A stretch of DNA of 64,000 nucleotides from Saccharomycopsis fibuligera x Saccharomycopsis cf. fibuligera (Eukaryota > Ascomycota > Saccharomycetes > Ascoideales > Saccharomycopsidaceae), in NCBI GenBank assembly GCA_001936135.1, contig CP012809.1, positions 1,785,501 to 1,849,500 of the forward strand, written 5' to 3'. How positions within the stretch are numbered: the stretch's first letter is position 1; every line of letters begins with the position of its first letter. Below, in pieces: positions 51,411-61,589 of the stretch. A program made the translations under genes and the position numbers. The notes beneath the pieces are model-generated. The model made no database searches, was not told the origin of the DNA, and was given only the letters and a program-made list of their open reading frames with translations.

Positions 51411-51895
51411 ATCTTATTGGGGTTGAACATAGACAATTCTAGCCTTTGAAAAGTGGCCTTCTGTGGATAAAATATATATTGTGTGACAACAACAACTAAT
51501 GCAATCTGTTTATCTGCCCTGTAAGAGGTGTAGTTAGACGTGGAGTGCAACAGAAGAGTGGTTCTGGAGATACGCGTAAACCGTTAGTCGCACTAAAGCT
51601 TTGGGTATTTTCTAGTTTTGTTTTGTTTTTATTGTTTTTGGTGTAGCAATATCAAGTAATGTGTTATGTAATGCAGCTAGATCATCTGTGACATGGTTAC
51701 CCTATGGAGCTCATCACCTGGAGCTCATCACGAAAGAAAGAAAGGACGAAAATATCAAAAGCGATTACTAAAACAAGCAGAAGACGGCGATTAATCAGAA
51801 GAATACATCGGTGATTTATAGGCTTCTTCAGGCGTTGGCTCAACAGTATCTTTCGCTCAAACTTATCCTTTTTGAATCTTTATCCAATAAATATA
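51411..51895. other. Divergent promoter ING gene-SSL2
   Basis: About 485 bp containing the 13-bp direct repeat at 51705-51731. No gene is seen. Confidence 0.6.
51705..51731 (+). repeat. Tandem direct repeat TGGAGCTCATCAC x2
   Basis: TGGAGCTCATCAC at 51705-51717 recurs exactly at 51719-51731 with one base between. Each copy contains CTCATC, the reverse of the PAC core GATGAG, and an AGCT dyad. It lies about 165-190 bp before the SSL2 ATG. Confidence 0.6.
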
Positions 51896-54304
51896 ATGGC
51901 TCAGGTATCCGGTGCTCTTCAGCAGAGTCTTCGTTACGAAAACGCCTCCGACTATGCCTCGGACAATTCCAATACCTCAGAGTCGGATGATGAATCCTCT
52001 AACCAGCAAAGACAAAGAAGGGAGCAAGCTATTGAAGTTAGTGCCATGAACGCTGACTACATTCCTGATGCTGTTTCTAAAATCTTCAACGGCACAGACT
52101 TTTCGTATTTAAAACTAAGACCCGACCATGCCTCCAGACCATTATGGATCTACAAATCCCTAGATAAGATTATGATCATTTTGGAATCGTTTTCCCCACT
52201 TGCTGAACAAGCACAAGATTTTTTGATAACCATTGCTGAACCTGTATCAAGACCTTCTCATATCCACGAATATCGTATAACATCACATTCTCTCTATGCT
52301 GCCGTTTCTGTAGGTTTGGAAACAGATGACATTATAGATGTCTTGAATCGTTTTTCAAAAGTTCCTATTGCCCCTTCAATTATACTGTCAATTAAAGCAG
52401 CAACTAAATCCATTGGTAAAGTGAAGTTAGTCTTGAAACACAATAGATACTTCGTGGAGAGTACGCAGGCCGATATTCTACGAATGCTATTGAAAGATCC
52501 TGTTATTGGTAAATTGAAAATTGAGTCTAAAGATAATAATGCTCCTAAATTAAATGCTAGCAATATTAATCACGGCAATCCCCCAGCAGCGGCTGTCCAG
52601 GATGGTAAAGTAAGTAATGATCCAAATGAACGACTTTTGAACTCGGTAGTGGGCGCTACTAAAGAAGTAGGCGCCACGGGAGAAGATGATGACGATGACG
52701 ATGATGAAGACGATGATTTCGACAAAGTGCATACGTTTGAAATTGCTGCTGAATCGGTGGAAGATGTGAAGAGAAGATGTCAAGAAATTGAATACCCAGT
52801 GTTGGAAGAATACGACTTTAGAAACGATACTATCAATCCAAATTTGGATATCGGTTTAAAAGCCTCTACAAAAGTTAGACCATACCAGGAAAAATCATTG
52901 AGTAAAATGTTTGGTAACGGTAGAGCAAGATCCGGTATTATTGTTTTGCCATGTGGTGCCGGGAAGACCTTAGTCGGTATTACTGCTGCTTGCACAATCA
53001 AGAAATCTGTCATTGTACTATGCACATCATCCGTGTCAGCAGTGCAATGGAGAGATCAATTTTTGCAGTGGTGTACCATCCATCCAGATAACGTTTCTGT
53101 CTTCACTTCCGATTCCAAAGAAATTTTCAAAGGTGAGGCTGGATTGGTGGTTTCAACATACTCAATGGTTGCCAATACCAGAAACAGATCGCATCAATCG
53201 CAAAAAGTGATGGATTTTTTGACTTCTAGAGAATGGGGGTTTATAATTTTAGACGAAGTGCACGTTGTGCCAGCTGCAATGTTTAGAAGAGTCATCACTA
53301 CGATCAAGGCCCATGCAAAATTAGGTTTAACCGCCACTTTGGTTAGAGAAGATGGTAAGATCAGCGATTTGAATTTCTTGATTGGTCCAAAACTTTATGA
53401 AGCCAATTGGATGGATTTAGCTCAAAAGGGCCACATTGCCAAAGTTCAATGTGCCGAAGTATGGTGTCCGATGACAAGTGAATTTTATCAAGAATATTTG
53501 CGTCAAAGTGCAAGAAAGAAAATGTTACTTTATGTGATGAATCCAACCAAGTTCCAAGCGTGTCAGTTCTTGATTTATTATCATGAGAAAAGAGGTGATA
53601 AGATTATTGTGTTTTCAGATAATGTGTACGCACTAAGAGAATATGCTTTGAAGTTGGGCAAGCCATTTATTTGTGGTGATACACCGCAGCATGAACGTAT
53701 GAAAATTTTGAAAAATTTTCAACTTAACGAAGCTATCAATACTATTTTCCTTTCAAAAGTTGGTGACACGTCCATTGATTTGCCCGAAGCTACATGCTTG
53801 ATTCAAATTTCTTCTCATTATGGTTCCAGAAGACAAGAAGCTCAAAGATTGGGAAGAATTCTTAGAGCCAAGAGAAGAAACGATGAAGGGTTTAATGCTT
53901 TTTTCTACTCTCTTGTGTCAAAAGATACTCAAGAAATGTACTATTCTACTAAAAGACAAGCATTTTTGGTTGATCAAGGTTATGCATTCAAAGTTATAAC
54001 TCATTTGAATGGTATGGAAAATTTACCAAACTTGGCTTATTCTTCCGCTAAAGAAAGAAGAGAATTATTGCAGGATGTGTTGTTGAAAAATGAGGAATTG
54101 GCGAGCATTGAAGCAGGTGATGATGCCGACGATTTTGTTGGTAGATCTTCTACAAAGAAAAGGTCAAAAGCTACGAGAACCATGGGTTCGTTGGCAAGTC
54201 ATGCTGGAGGTGAAGATATGGCTTATGTTGAGCATGGAAGAAACAGAAATAAAGAAATTAGAGAGCATAATGCTCTTATGCAAAAGATATATTATAAGAA
54301 ATGA
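51896..54304 (+). CDS. SSL2: SSL2/RAD25, XPB-type 3'-5' helicase/translocase of TFIIH
   Basis: An 802-residue SF2 ATPase that opens promoters for RNA polymerase II and works in nucleotide excision repair within TFIIH. The N-terminal damage-recognition domain is very close to yeast Ssl2 ([45 protein letters not shown]). An acidic run ([13 protein letters not shown]) precedes the helicase. Motifs are [17 protein letters not shown] containing the RED motif, and [13 protein letters not shown]. The tail has basic residues and ends MQKIYYKK. I start at ATG 51896 (MAQVSGAL), as the open frame upstream begins only at TTG. One CTG codon (52385) aligns with a polar residue in other species, compatible with Ser. 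Confidence 0.96.
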   Translation: MAQVSGALQQSLRYENASDYASDNSNTSESDDESSNQQRQRREQAIEVSAMNADYIPDAVSKIFNGTDFSYLKLRPDHASRPLWIYKSLDKIMIILESFSPLAEQAQDFLITIAEPVSRPSHIHEYRITSHSLYAAVSVGLETDDIIDVLNRFSKVPIAPSIILSIKAATKSIGKVKLVLKHNRYFVESTQADILRMLLKDPVIGKLKIESKDNNAPKLNASNINHGNPPAAAVQDGKVSNDPNERLLNSVVGATKEVGATGEDDDDDDDEDDDFDKVHTFEIAAESVEDVKRRCQEIEYPVLEEYDFRNDTINPNLDIGLKASTKVRPYQEKSLSKMFGNGRARSGIIVLPCGAGKTLVGITAACTIKKSVIVLCTSSVSAVQWRDQFLQWCTIHPDNVSVFTSDSKEIFKGEAGLVVSTYSMVANTRNRSHQSQKVMDFLTSREWGFIILDEVHVVPAAMFRRVITTIKAHAKLGLTATLVREDGKISDLNFLIGPKLYEANWMDLAQKGHIAKVQCAEVWCPMTSEFYQEYLRQSARKKMLLYVMNPTKFQACQFLIYYHEKRGDKIIVFSDNVYALREYALKLGKPFICGDTPQHERMKILKNFQLNEAINTIFLSKVGDTSIDLPEATCLIQISSHYGSRRQEAQRLGRILRAKRRNDEGFNAFFYSLVSKDTQEMYYSTKRQAFLVDQGYAFKVITHLNGMENLPNLAYSSAKERRELLQDVLLKNEELASIEAGDDADDFVGRSSTKKRSKATRTMGSLASHAGGEDMAYVEHGRNRNKEIREHNALMQKIYYKK

Positions 54305-54332
54305 TTGGATGATGTTGTTAGGTAGAATAAAG

Positions 54333-54333
<1 letters not shown>

Positions 54334-54386
<53 letters not shown>

Positions 54387-54388
54387 GC
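54334..54388. repeat. A-tract (~31 nt) plus (GAAAA)n in the SSL2-SGO1 convergent spacer
   Basis: A run of A (54335-54365) passes into four GAAAA units, directly after the SSL2 stop, in the 164-bp gap between converging genes. Confidence 0.9.
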
Positions 54389-54468
54389 AAAAGTAAAAGC
54401 AGCTAAGAAATATTACGTATTAAAATAGCTTGTATATTTAGTTAAATTTTTTAATTTCTTCAAGGGAC

Positions 54469-56424
54469 CTAATTTTGAACCCGTTTATAATTGGCGGTTG
54501 TTATTGTAGTTGACGTTTTTCTGCGTTTCGCATTAGAATTTAGATTTGAATTTAGATTTGAATTTGAATTTGAGTTAGAATTTGTAGTATTTCCTTTATT
54601 GGTGTTGCTGGATAACTGTTTTAAAGGCTGCCTTTTTGAAACACTTCTTCTTTTTCTCTTCATTGGGCTTTTGCTCTTTAAAAGATTTTCAGTTTGTGAA
54701 AGTGTATCTGAAAACTTTGGACCAGACCTTCTCATTTTGGTACGCAATGAAGGTAAAGCGTAATTAATGGATTTTCCTCTAGTTCTTCTTCTTTCACGAT
54801 TATTGGCCTGTTGTTTTTGCTGCTCCTCCTGCTGCTCCTCCTGCTGCTCCTCCTGCTGCTCCTCCTCCTCCTCTTGATGGTGGTAATTGTCTTCTTCGCT
54901 ATGGCTGCTAAAAGCTTCATCACTATCAAATATTATTTTCGATTTGATTTTTGCATTGGACTGCCGTATATCATTAAAAGTACTATCATCAATAGTGATT
55001 GTCTTTGCGTGCTCTTTTTCTTCAATGTATGGGGATGTAATTATTTTTGACTCATCAATGTTGTGATATTGCTGTTGTTTGGTATGTTTAGGTGAACTTT
55101 GGGCAAGATCAAACAGTTGACTAAACCTATCGCTTAATCTTTGTGATAAAAACTCATTAGATAACCTTCTTTTTGATTTGCTTTTTGGTTTTAATAGTAG
55201 CGAATCAAAGTCAAATTCATTGTTTATACTGTTTTCAGATGAACTGTCTTGCTGCTCTTGTTGTTGGTTCTCTTTTTTCTCCGGCGAAGCTGATCTTGAT
55301 GTTGACACATTATGGATTTCGATATTTGGCTTGTTGTTGATGATATCATCAACGCTATTATTTGGTTGCAGATCATCATCCGATAAAGTTATAATATTTG
55401 ATTTAGCAACGTTCTTTGGAGAGTACCTTTCAACATTATGATTGTTTGGTATGACAGTTATCACTCCAGAGGTTTCTTGTAAACTTTGTTGCTCTTCGTG
55501 CTCTTTGTGCTCTTCCTTGGCTTCACTTTGTTCGTTCTTTAAAGAATGATCAGCAATTGGCTGCTTATAATATTCATATGTGCTTTCTTGTATATTATTG
55601 TCAACCAGAATAGGTTCATCATGAGAGAATTTATTTCCATCATTATCCGTTTTTAACATCAAGTTATTTCTGGTAATTTCATCAGTAACGTTTCTCATAA
55701 CTTCGTCACTAAGAGACTGAATATCAATTGAATGGGATTCTGGTTCATGTTCATTTTCCTCATTGCCAGTGCCATTAATTTCGTCATTACTGCTCTCGTG
55801 ACGATCATTATCATCCTCGTGATTAACCTGATTAACCTGATCAACTTCTTGATTATCGCCTTCATTCTGTATATCCTGCATATTCTCCTCCTGGTTACTA
55901 TTATCATCGTTATCAACAACATATATCGATTTGCGTCTCATTGATTTTCTCTTCTTGTCAGACATAGCAGCATGACGCGCCGGTGGTGCTGGCGTACTAA
56001 ACACAGACTGCTCATCGCCCAACAAGGACAACTTTTTATTGAACTCAATCGGCTCAGACAACCCTTCAATTCGTCTAATATCATGAAACATCTGCGACAA
56101 TTCTTGGAATTTCTGATTCACTGTTGATTCAATAGTGATTAATCTGTCTTCGAACCAGGACTTGCGATTCTGGACATTGGAGATGCTTTTTCTTCTCAAG
56201 TCAATATTTTCTGCAAGGAGATCGGATATTTTTTTCTCAAGTTTAGCAATTTTCGTCATCATTAAGGAGTTTCTCTTTGCTAATGCTTGGTTATTTTTGG
56301 CGAGCTGAATGTACTCTCGAGGAATATCTTGAACTTGATGATGATGTGACGGTAAATTGGTCGGTTGTTGGGGTTGTCGCTGGTGTTGAGGAGAAGGATG
56401 CTTTTGCAGATTTAAAGTATCCAT
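54469..56424 (-). CDS. SGO1: SGO1, shugoshin
   Basis: A 651-residue protector of centromeric cohesin and sensor of kinetochore tension. The N-terminal coiled coil (about residues 35-80: IPREYIQLAKNNQALAKRN, IAKLEKKISDLLAENIDLRRK) is the shugoshin dimer and PP2A-binding region. The C-terminal SGO motif (about 545-567: RGKSINYALPSLRTKMRRS) is basic and binds phosphorylated H2A. Between them lies a long acidic, Asn/Glu/Gln-rich linker. It includes a 12-bp repeat (54820-54867) encoding QEEQ units. The tail is Asn/Ser-rich with basic clusters. Only the two end motifs are conserved, as usual for this family. It shares a 384-bp divergent promoter with DAD2, another kinetochore gene. Confidence 0.9.
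   Translation of the reverse strand: MDTLNLQKHPSPQHQRQPQQPTNLPSHHHQVQDIPREYIQLAKNNQALAKRNSLMMTKIAKLEKKISDLLAENIDLRRKSISNVQNRKSWFEDRLITIESTVNQKFQELSQMFHDIRRIEGLSEPIEFNKKLSLLGDEQSVFSTPAPPARHAAMSDKKRKSMRRKSIYVVDNDDNSNQEENMQDIQNEGDNQEVDQVNQVNHEDDNDRHESSNDEINGTGNEENEHEPESHSIDIQSLSDEVMRNVTDEITRNNLMLKTDNDGNKFSHDEPILVDNNIQESTYEYYKQPIADHSLKNEQSEAKEEHKEHEEQQSLQETSGVITVIPNNHNVERYSPKNVAKSNIITLSDDDLQPNNSVDDIINNKPNIEIHNVSTSRSASPEKKENQQQEQQDSSSENSINNEFDFDSLLLKPKSKSKRRLSNEFLSQRLSDRFSQLFDLAQSSPKHTKQQQYHNIDESKIITSPYIEEKEHAKTITIDDSTFNDIRQSNAKIKSKIIFDSDEAFSSHSEEDNYHHQEEEEEQQEEQQEEQQEEQQKQQANNRERRRTRGKSINYALPSLRTKMRRSGPKFSDTLSQTENLLKSKSPMKRKRRSVSKRQPLKQLSSNTNKGNTTNSNSNSNSNLNSNLNSNAKRRKTSTTITTANYKRVQN
54820..54867. 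repeat. 12-bp tandem repeat x4 inside SGO1
   Basis: Four near-identical copies of TGCTCCTCCTGC (plus strand). They encode repeated Gln-Glu-Glu-Gln units in the SGO1 linker, a likely site of length variation. Confidence 0.85.
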
Positions 56425-56808
56425 GACATGGTTTTGCTATAAGCTGGGGATAATGTGGGCAATATTGAACAGTGAATTAGTGATGATTGAGGAGCTATTC
56501 CTGCTTGGGTTTCCCAAAGTCGCGTGATTTTCCCTATTAGTGCAACTAAATACTATAAGATGATATAAATATCAGTAGAGCTGCGTTAATAATTATTTGA
56601 TTAATTAATGATTTTGGATATTTTGGGCTGTTTACAAAAGTTTGTTTTCGTTTGTTTACACTTCCCCGGGGCACACAACCATCGGCAAAATAAAGGAAAA
56701 AGATGCCAAAAATCCAAACAATAATACACAAGTCATCGCTTATATTTAAGAGATGCCAAATACATACTACCCATTCAATAAACAAATCGTTCAGTAGTCA
56801 ACATCACG
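56425..56808. other. Divergent promoter SGO1-DAD2
   Basis: 384 bp shared by two chromosome-segregation genes. It has two GTAAACA forkhead-type motifs, a CCCCGGGG palindrome (56664-56671) and a TCGCGTGA motif (about 56519-56526). Confidence 0.65.
56629..56659. promoter_or_regulatory. Two forkhead-type TGTTTAC sites in the SGO1-DAD2 promoter
   Basis: TGTTTAC (reverse of GTAAACA) occurs at 56629-56635 and 56653-56659, in the same orientation and 24 bp apart. The second is extended to TTTGTTTAC (56651-56659). Forkhead factors such as Fkh2 drive G2/M genes in yeasts. Binding is inferred. Confidence 0.45.
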
Positions 56809-57327
56809 ATGGACCACTCAAATATAAGACTAGCCAAGTTGCAAAAAGAAAGAGAGCTCATGGCTTTACAGCAGGTGTCTTTTTCCATTGAGGAGCTCAA
56901 ACAGAAACTCGAACTGATGGTGGAAAAATTTCAAAGTGTCGAAGAGGGAGCAGAAGCGGTAAAGACAGTGCTTTCTAATTGGAATGATGTTAAGAGGGTC
57001 ATTTCTATGGCTACCTGTATGTATTTTTGAAAAATATCTTATTGCAAAGCGCTTTGTGTTTGCTTTCTTTATTGTTTGTGATGTATTTTTTGGTTAGTAC
57101 TAACTTAGCCGCCGGTGAATATAGTGGGTCTTGCCAATTATTCTGAAGAAGACTACAATGATCCAAGTAAACTTCCATTAGCAGAAGGAGCAGTACGTGT
57201 CTTTATTGATAACCAGTCCGGTAAGGAAAAAGATGAAGAAGAAGAAGAAGCATTTGAAGAAGAAGTAGTCGAAAAAGATGAAGACGAAGAAGAAAAGGAA
57301 ACCACGAATCAAAAAGACGTTACGTAA
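56809..57327 (+). CDS. DAD2: DAD2, DASH/Dam1 ring-complex subunit, spliced, join(56809..57016, 57125..57327)
   Basis: The product is 136 residues (133 in S. cerevisiae). Exon 1 encodes a coiled-coil N-terminus (MDHSNIRLAKLQKERELMAL) and the family block VKTVLSNWNDVKRVISMAT. Exon 2 continues LGLANYSEEDYND, matching the Dad2 pattern SLGLLQYAEGDYE. A very acidic tail (KDEEEEEAFEEEVV) ends the protein. The intron is 108 nt, with donor GTATGT, TACTAAC (57098-57104) and acceptor ATAG (57123-57124). An AG only 3 nt past the branch is skipped; using it would cause an early stop. Dad2 is part of the ring that couples kinetochores to microtubules. Codon 36 is CTG (56914), at a position that is polar in S. 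cerevisiae. Confidence 0.93.
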
Positions 57328-57433
57328 ATAACCTGATACTTTACGAAAACATAAACAAAAAAAGATTTAAGACAAAGAACAACTACTCATTAATTTAATC
57401 TAACAAATACTAGTCAATACTAATATATATGAA

Positions 57434-60400
57434 TTACGCAAATTCAAGTGTGCGATAATTTACCACTTCGCGAGAACTAGAATTTGCTTGAGCAGTTCCA
57501 ATAATCCCCTTTACATAAGTCTCAAAATCAAAACCAGCAGCAACTTCTTTCAACAATTGTGCTTCTTTATTAAGTTCCTCACTCAAGGTAAAAAGACTTT
57601 TTTGGTTCAAATTTTTGAATCTTTTGGCTAAGTCGTCAACGTGAATCGGCTGAATCAACACATTAACATCAGGCAATTTGATTCTATTTTCTTCTTGATC
57701 ACTAGAAAACAAATTATCTTTAAAACAATTGTATAAGGTGATATACAAAACGCTGTTTTCAATCTTGTGTTGCACAAATTCTGAAGATTTGGCATTGCCC
57801 AGAGCACCAATTTCTTTCCAATTATCAGACAAAATTGCCCGTCTCCATACCAAAATCTCGCTGATTTTTTTTTCTGAATAAGTAAGTAATCCAGTACCGA
57901 TCAACTTTAATGCTTTATAATAATTAAGTTTCATGCTATCACTTCTGATATCAAGTAATGTGTATAAATCAATCAATTCATTCAACTCAACTGACTTGTT
58001 TTGTAAGAGTTTGCTAAGCGGTTTTCTCAAATTTGCGTAAAGCACCGTCCCGTTTCTTTTTTGTAAATTGTCAGTCAACAAGCTAAGAATCTTGTCAGTT
58101 TCTGAAAATATATCATTATCGTTGTCTGATACTCTGTATTTGGATACTTCATCATACAAGTAATCTTGAATCTCTAACACAATCAACCCATTCTCAATAT
58201 CAATCAAAATATCTTCAGCATTCGGATTACCTTCACTTGACGCTAAAAGACTGAGTTTGGCAAGACTAAGCTGCAATCTTTTATTGCTTACCAAATCATC
58301 TGCCTTGTTGGCAATGCTGTACAAAGTATATGCGCCGTCAAAATATTCTGCATCGAGAATATTTCTAATCCACATTATTCTTCCATGATCTCCTGATTTC
58401 AAAAACCTTTTTAAATAGGCATTGTATTCGGGGAAACTTAAAAGCAATTCTTGCAATTTCCCACTAAACACATAATAGTTGTACAAAGTTTCTGCAAATT
58501 TGTAACCAAACTTGTTGAAATATCCATCGAATCTTTGCTTCACATAAGTATCATCAAGATCATTACTAATGGCGCGTTCTCTTTCATTATCGCAAATTTC
58601 CACAAGTGAATGCAAATCTTCAAAATTTTCAGCTAACTGCAAAGCTGCATTCATCTCTCCAAACTGAACAAGTGATCTGATCCATGATCCACGATTAGTT
58701 TCGTAAACTGATTTGTATTTTTGAATTTCTTCTCTCGTTGCCTTAGTTAAGGTTTGTGATGTAAGGAAGGAAAGATTATAACTAAAGGAGAAAAATAATA
58801 CTGATACTAATGACACCAAATTACTAGAAATCTCTAATACTTTGCTAGTAATATTACTGTTGAAATTGTTGCCGTTATTATCATTGCTATTATTAGCCAA
58901 ATCTTTCACCGAGTCAAAATATGAATGAAACAATTCATTATATCTGAAGCACAAGTCATTTTCAACAATCCATGAAGCATTAGAACCAACTTCATTTTTA
59001 CTCATATGGAAAAGATTTTCACGCACCGCGGTTTCAATATCAATAGCCCCTTCTTTAATACTGCGCAACACTAAAGCTACTGCGGTGGCAAAAAGATAAG
59101 GATTGGAACTTTTCAGCAATTTTTGAATTGCTTGACTTAAGAACAAGCCTAGTTTGCTAACATGATGGTAGAAAAAGTTTTCAATTATTTGCCTTGATGA
59201 TGAAGTTTGTTGGTCAACATCACCAATAACAGAGCGTATAATGTCGGCAAAAATAGCAATCAATTCTTGATTATCTTCACTAAATGCTTGTTCAAAAATC
59301 GGCCATATTTTGTAAGCCCCATTAATTTTTTCCAAATCAAAAACCACTCTAGTCTTTGTATCTATATTTATATCATTCAAGAAATTAGAAGCGGTATAAT
59401 CCACTAAATTTTGCAATTTGAGTAATCTTATATTCAAATGGTTTTCAACAGAAACCATTCTTGGTGGTAAATACGCAGATTTTGAATTAACCAAATCATT
59501 ACCCACTTCAATTAAAGCTTGATCAATTTCTGTATCTTCAATTGGAACGTTTTCCGGAACATTAAAAGATAATGGATTACTGTCACTGTACCCGTAAAAA
59601 ACTGCTTGTTCAATGTGAGATTTAGTAAACGAACTAGATAAATTGTTACCGCTTGGTGTTTGTAATTGTTCGGCACTATGTTTCAATTCATCTTCATTGC
59701 AACGCTCAATTTTCAAAACTCCTGCTTCTTGAGTAATCACAATTATTGAAGGCAAGTTGGCCACTTTACCATCTTCAATCACGAAATCTTCGTAGCCGGC
59801 ACCTATAATATTGACACCGGATCTAAATGAAATAATATCTTCCCATTTTCTCTTTTCATTCAAAGAATGATCAAGCTTAGTGACCACATCAAGAAGGACC
59901 ACTGCGTCATCAAAGACAATAAACGCAGTGACGTTTGGCTTGGGCAAAAATAATTTTGGCTTAGTAGCTGATGGCAAAGTATAACGGGTTAAACGGTATG
60001 CTGAAAAAGTCAACAATTCACGGCCATCTTTCTTGAGAGTAAACAATATATAACAAGTTTCTTGATGACTTACTTGAATTGAAGTCAATACTAAAAATGC
60101 ATCTTCGTTCAAATTAGATAATGGATAACTATCCAAAATATTGATATGATCAGTATCATACAAATCTTTGATTTCATTCAATAAATGCTCATAAAGTGAA
60201 GTCTCATATAATTTTATAGCTTGACCATCACGAGCAACACTCCAAAGCATAAACGTACCATTATCCGTCAAGATCGACAATGATCTAGCCCCATGGCCCA
60301 AATTTTTCCCAGCTTTTATTGATACAATTTTGAATCTTGCTCTAAAAAATGGGAAAAATGATGACGAAATAATATTACTGCATTTGATATTTGGTTTACC

Positions 60401-61094
60401 AGCAGAATCTCTCAATGAGATAAGAACGGCTCTACCTTCGGAAGTAGCCACCACAATCCCAACCGGTTCCACATTTTCATACATTGTGATATATTCACCA
60501 TGATGCAAATCAATCTTGTGACTGACATTATCCTTTTGACGAATCAAACTAACGGAAGAGTCACTGGAAATGTACTCATAGTATCTAATGTCCCCGGTAT
60601 GTGTATCTATTGCCACAAGTCCCGGCTCTTCAACACCAGGAGATGGAAGCACCAACACAGGGATAGTGCTTCTTTGCAAATTTTCCCCGGCAGTAAACCT
60701 ATGGTGACTGTTGTGGCCATTTTTGTTGTTGTCCGTTTCATTGGTCTTGATAGTGTATGTGATTGGACTAGAGTCAACAGAGGCATAATTCCACACAGAT
60801 AAGCCTTCTTCGGAAGATATACATGCGTGTTTGCTATGCTGATCAACATATGCTCTCAATTTGTTCTTGCTATTGATATGTTCATTGCTGGCATTGCTAG
60901 TGATATTGTTCAAGATTGATGGAGTAGCATTGAGTCTGGAGACGCGGTACTTGTCATTGCGAGTCAATTCAACTGCATTTTGACTTGAGCTGTCGGTATC
61001 AGCGACAATGGTATCATGTTGATGGTCATAAAACAGCTTTTGTTGCAGAAATGAGAGTTGACTATTCAGTATGAAAGATTGCTGCTGCTGCTCC

Positions 61095-61149
<55 letters not shown>

Positions 61150-61300
61150 GGTGTTGTTGGTGTTGGTGTTGAAGATAGACCGACTCAGCGGTGCTGTCAG
61201 CGTAGTCTGAGGAGGTGGTATTATTCCCATTACCAGTAACATTGCTGCGCGCCGTGAACTGGAATGGCTGCTGTGAGTAGAAGAATGATCCCGAGTCCAT
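57434..61300 (-). CDS. NUP133: NUP133, Y-complex (Nup84 complex) nucleoporin
   Basis: A 1288-residue scaffold nucleoporin. The N-terminal half reads as a beta-propeller, with repeated short strand blocks such as SEEGLSVWNY, IPVLVLPSPGVEEPGLVAIDTHTGDIRYYEY and RSLSILTDNGTFMLWSV. The C-terminal half is an alpha-solenoid. It sits at the outer rings of the pore and contributes to membrane curvature and mRNA export. The extreme N-terminus carries a long Gln tract from a TTG/GTTG repeat on the plus strand (about 61080-61170), far longer than usual. The 3' end is 106 bp from the end of DAD2 (convergent). It is divergent from RPF2 with 289 bp between starts. Confidence 0.88.
61080..61170. repeat. CAA/CAG trinucleotide repeat encoding polyQ in NUP133
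   Basis: A near-pure TTG array on the plus strand encodes about 20 Gln in a row, plus flanking His-Gln units, near residues 45-80 of NUP133. Confidence 0.9.
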
Positions 61301-61447
61301 TGTGGGTTGTTAAGCAGCTTATATTCTGTATCCTATGTATATCTTGTGTCCATTCTTCCGCTAGGCGCTATTTCTGTTGTGTTTATTTCTATTTTCGTTT
61401 TCGTTTTTTTTTTCTTCTAAATTTGGCACAGTGCTCGTGACCAGAAA

Positions 61448-61473
61448 GCATCGCAGAAAAAAAAAAATTTTTT
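61448..61473. promoter_or_regulatory. GCATCGC plus RRPE-like A11T6 element in the RPF2 promoter
   Basis: GCATCGC at 61448-61454 is followed two bases later by A11T6 (61457-61473), 117-142 bp before the RPF2 ATG. It is the same pair as before NOP2 and UTP10. Confidence 0.5.
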
Positions 61474-61589
61474 ACCATTATAGTACAATATAACATTTAC
61501 TATACAGATATATACTTCATCTTTCTCTGCTGATTTTTTTCTCTCTCGCTAACTATATTCAGTACTATTTATCAATATATACCTTCAAA

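Noticed and set aside
56683-56890. Frame overlapping the DAD2 start in another register (56703-56891)
   Set aside because: It is a shadow of the DAD2 exon 1 region, with no conserved motif.
54469-57327. SGO1-DAD2 as part of a functional mitotic gene cluster with NDC80
   Set aside because: NDC80 is about 29 kb away with unrelated genes between. Only the SGO1-DAD2 adjacency is notable.
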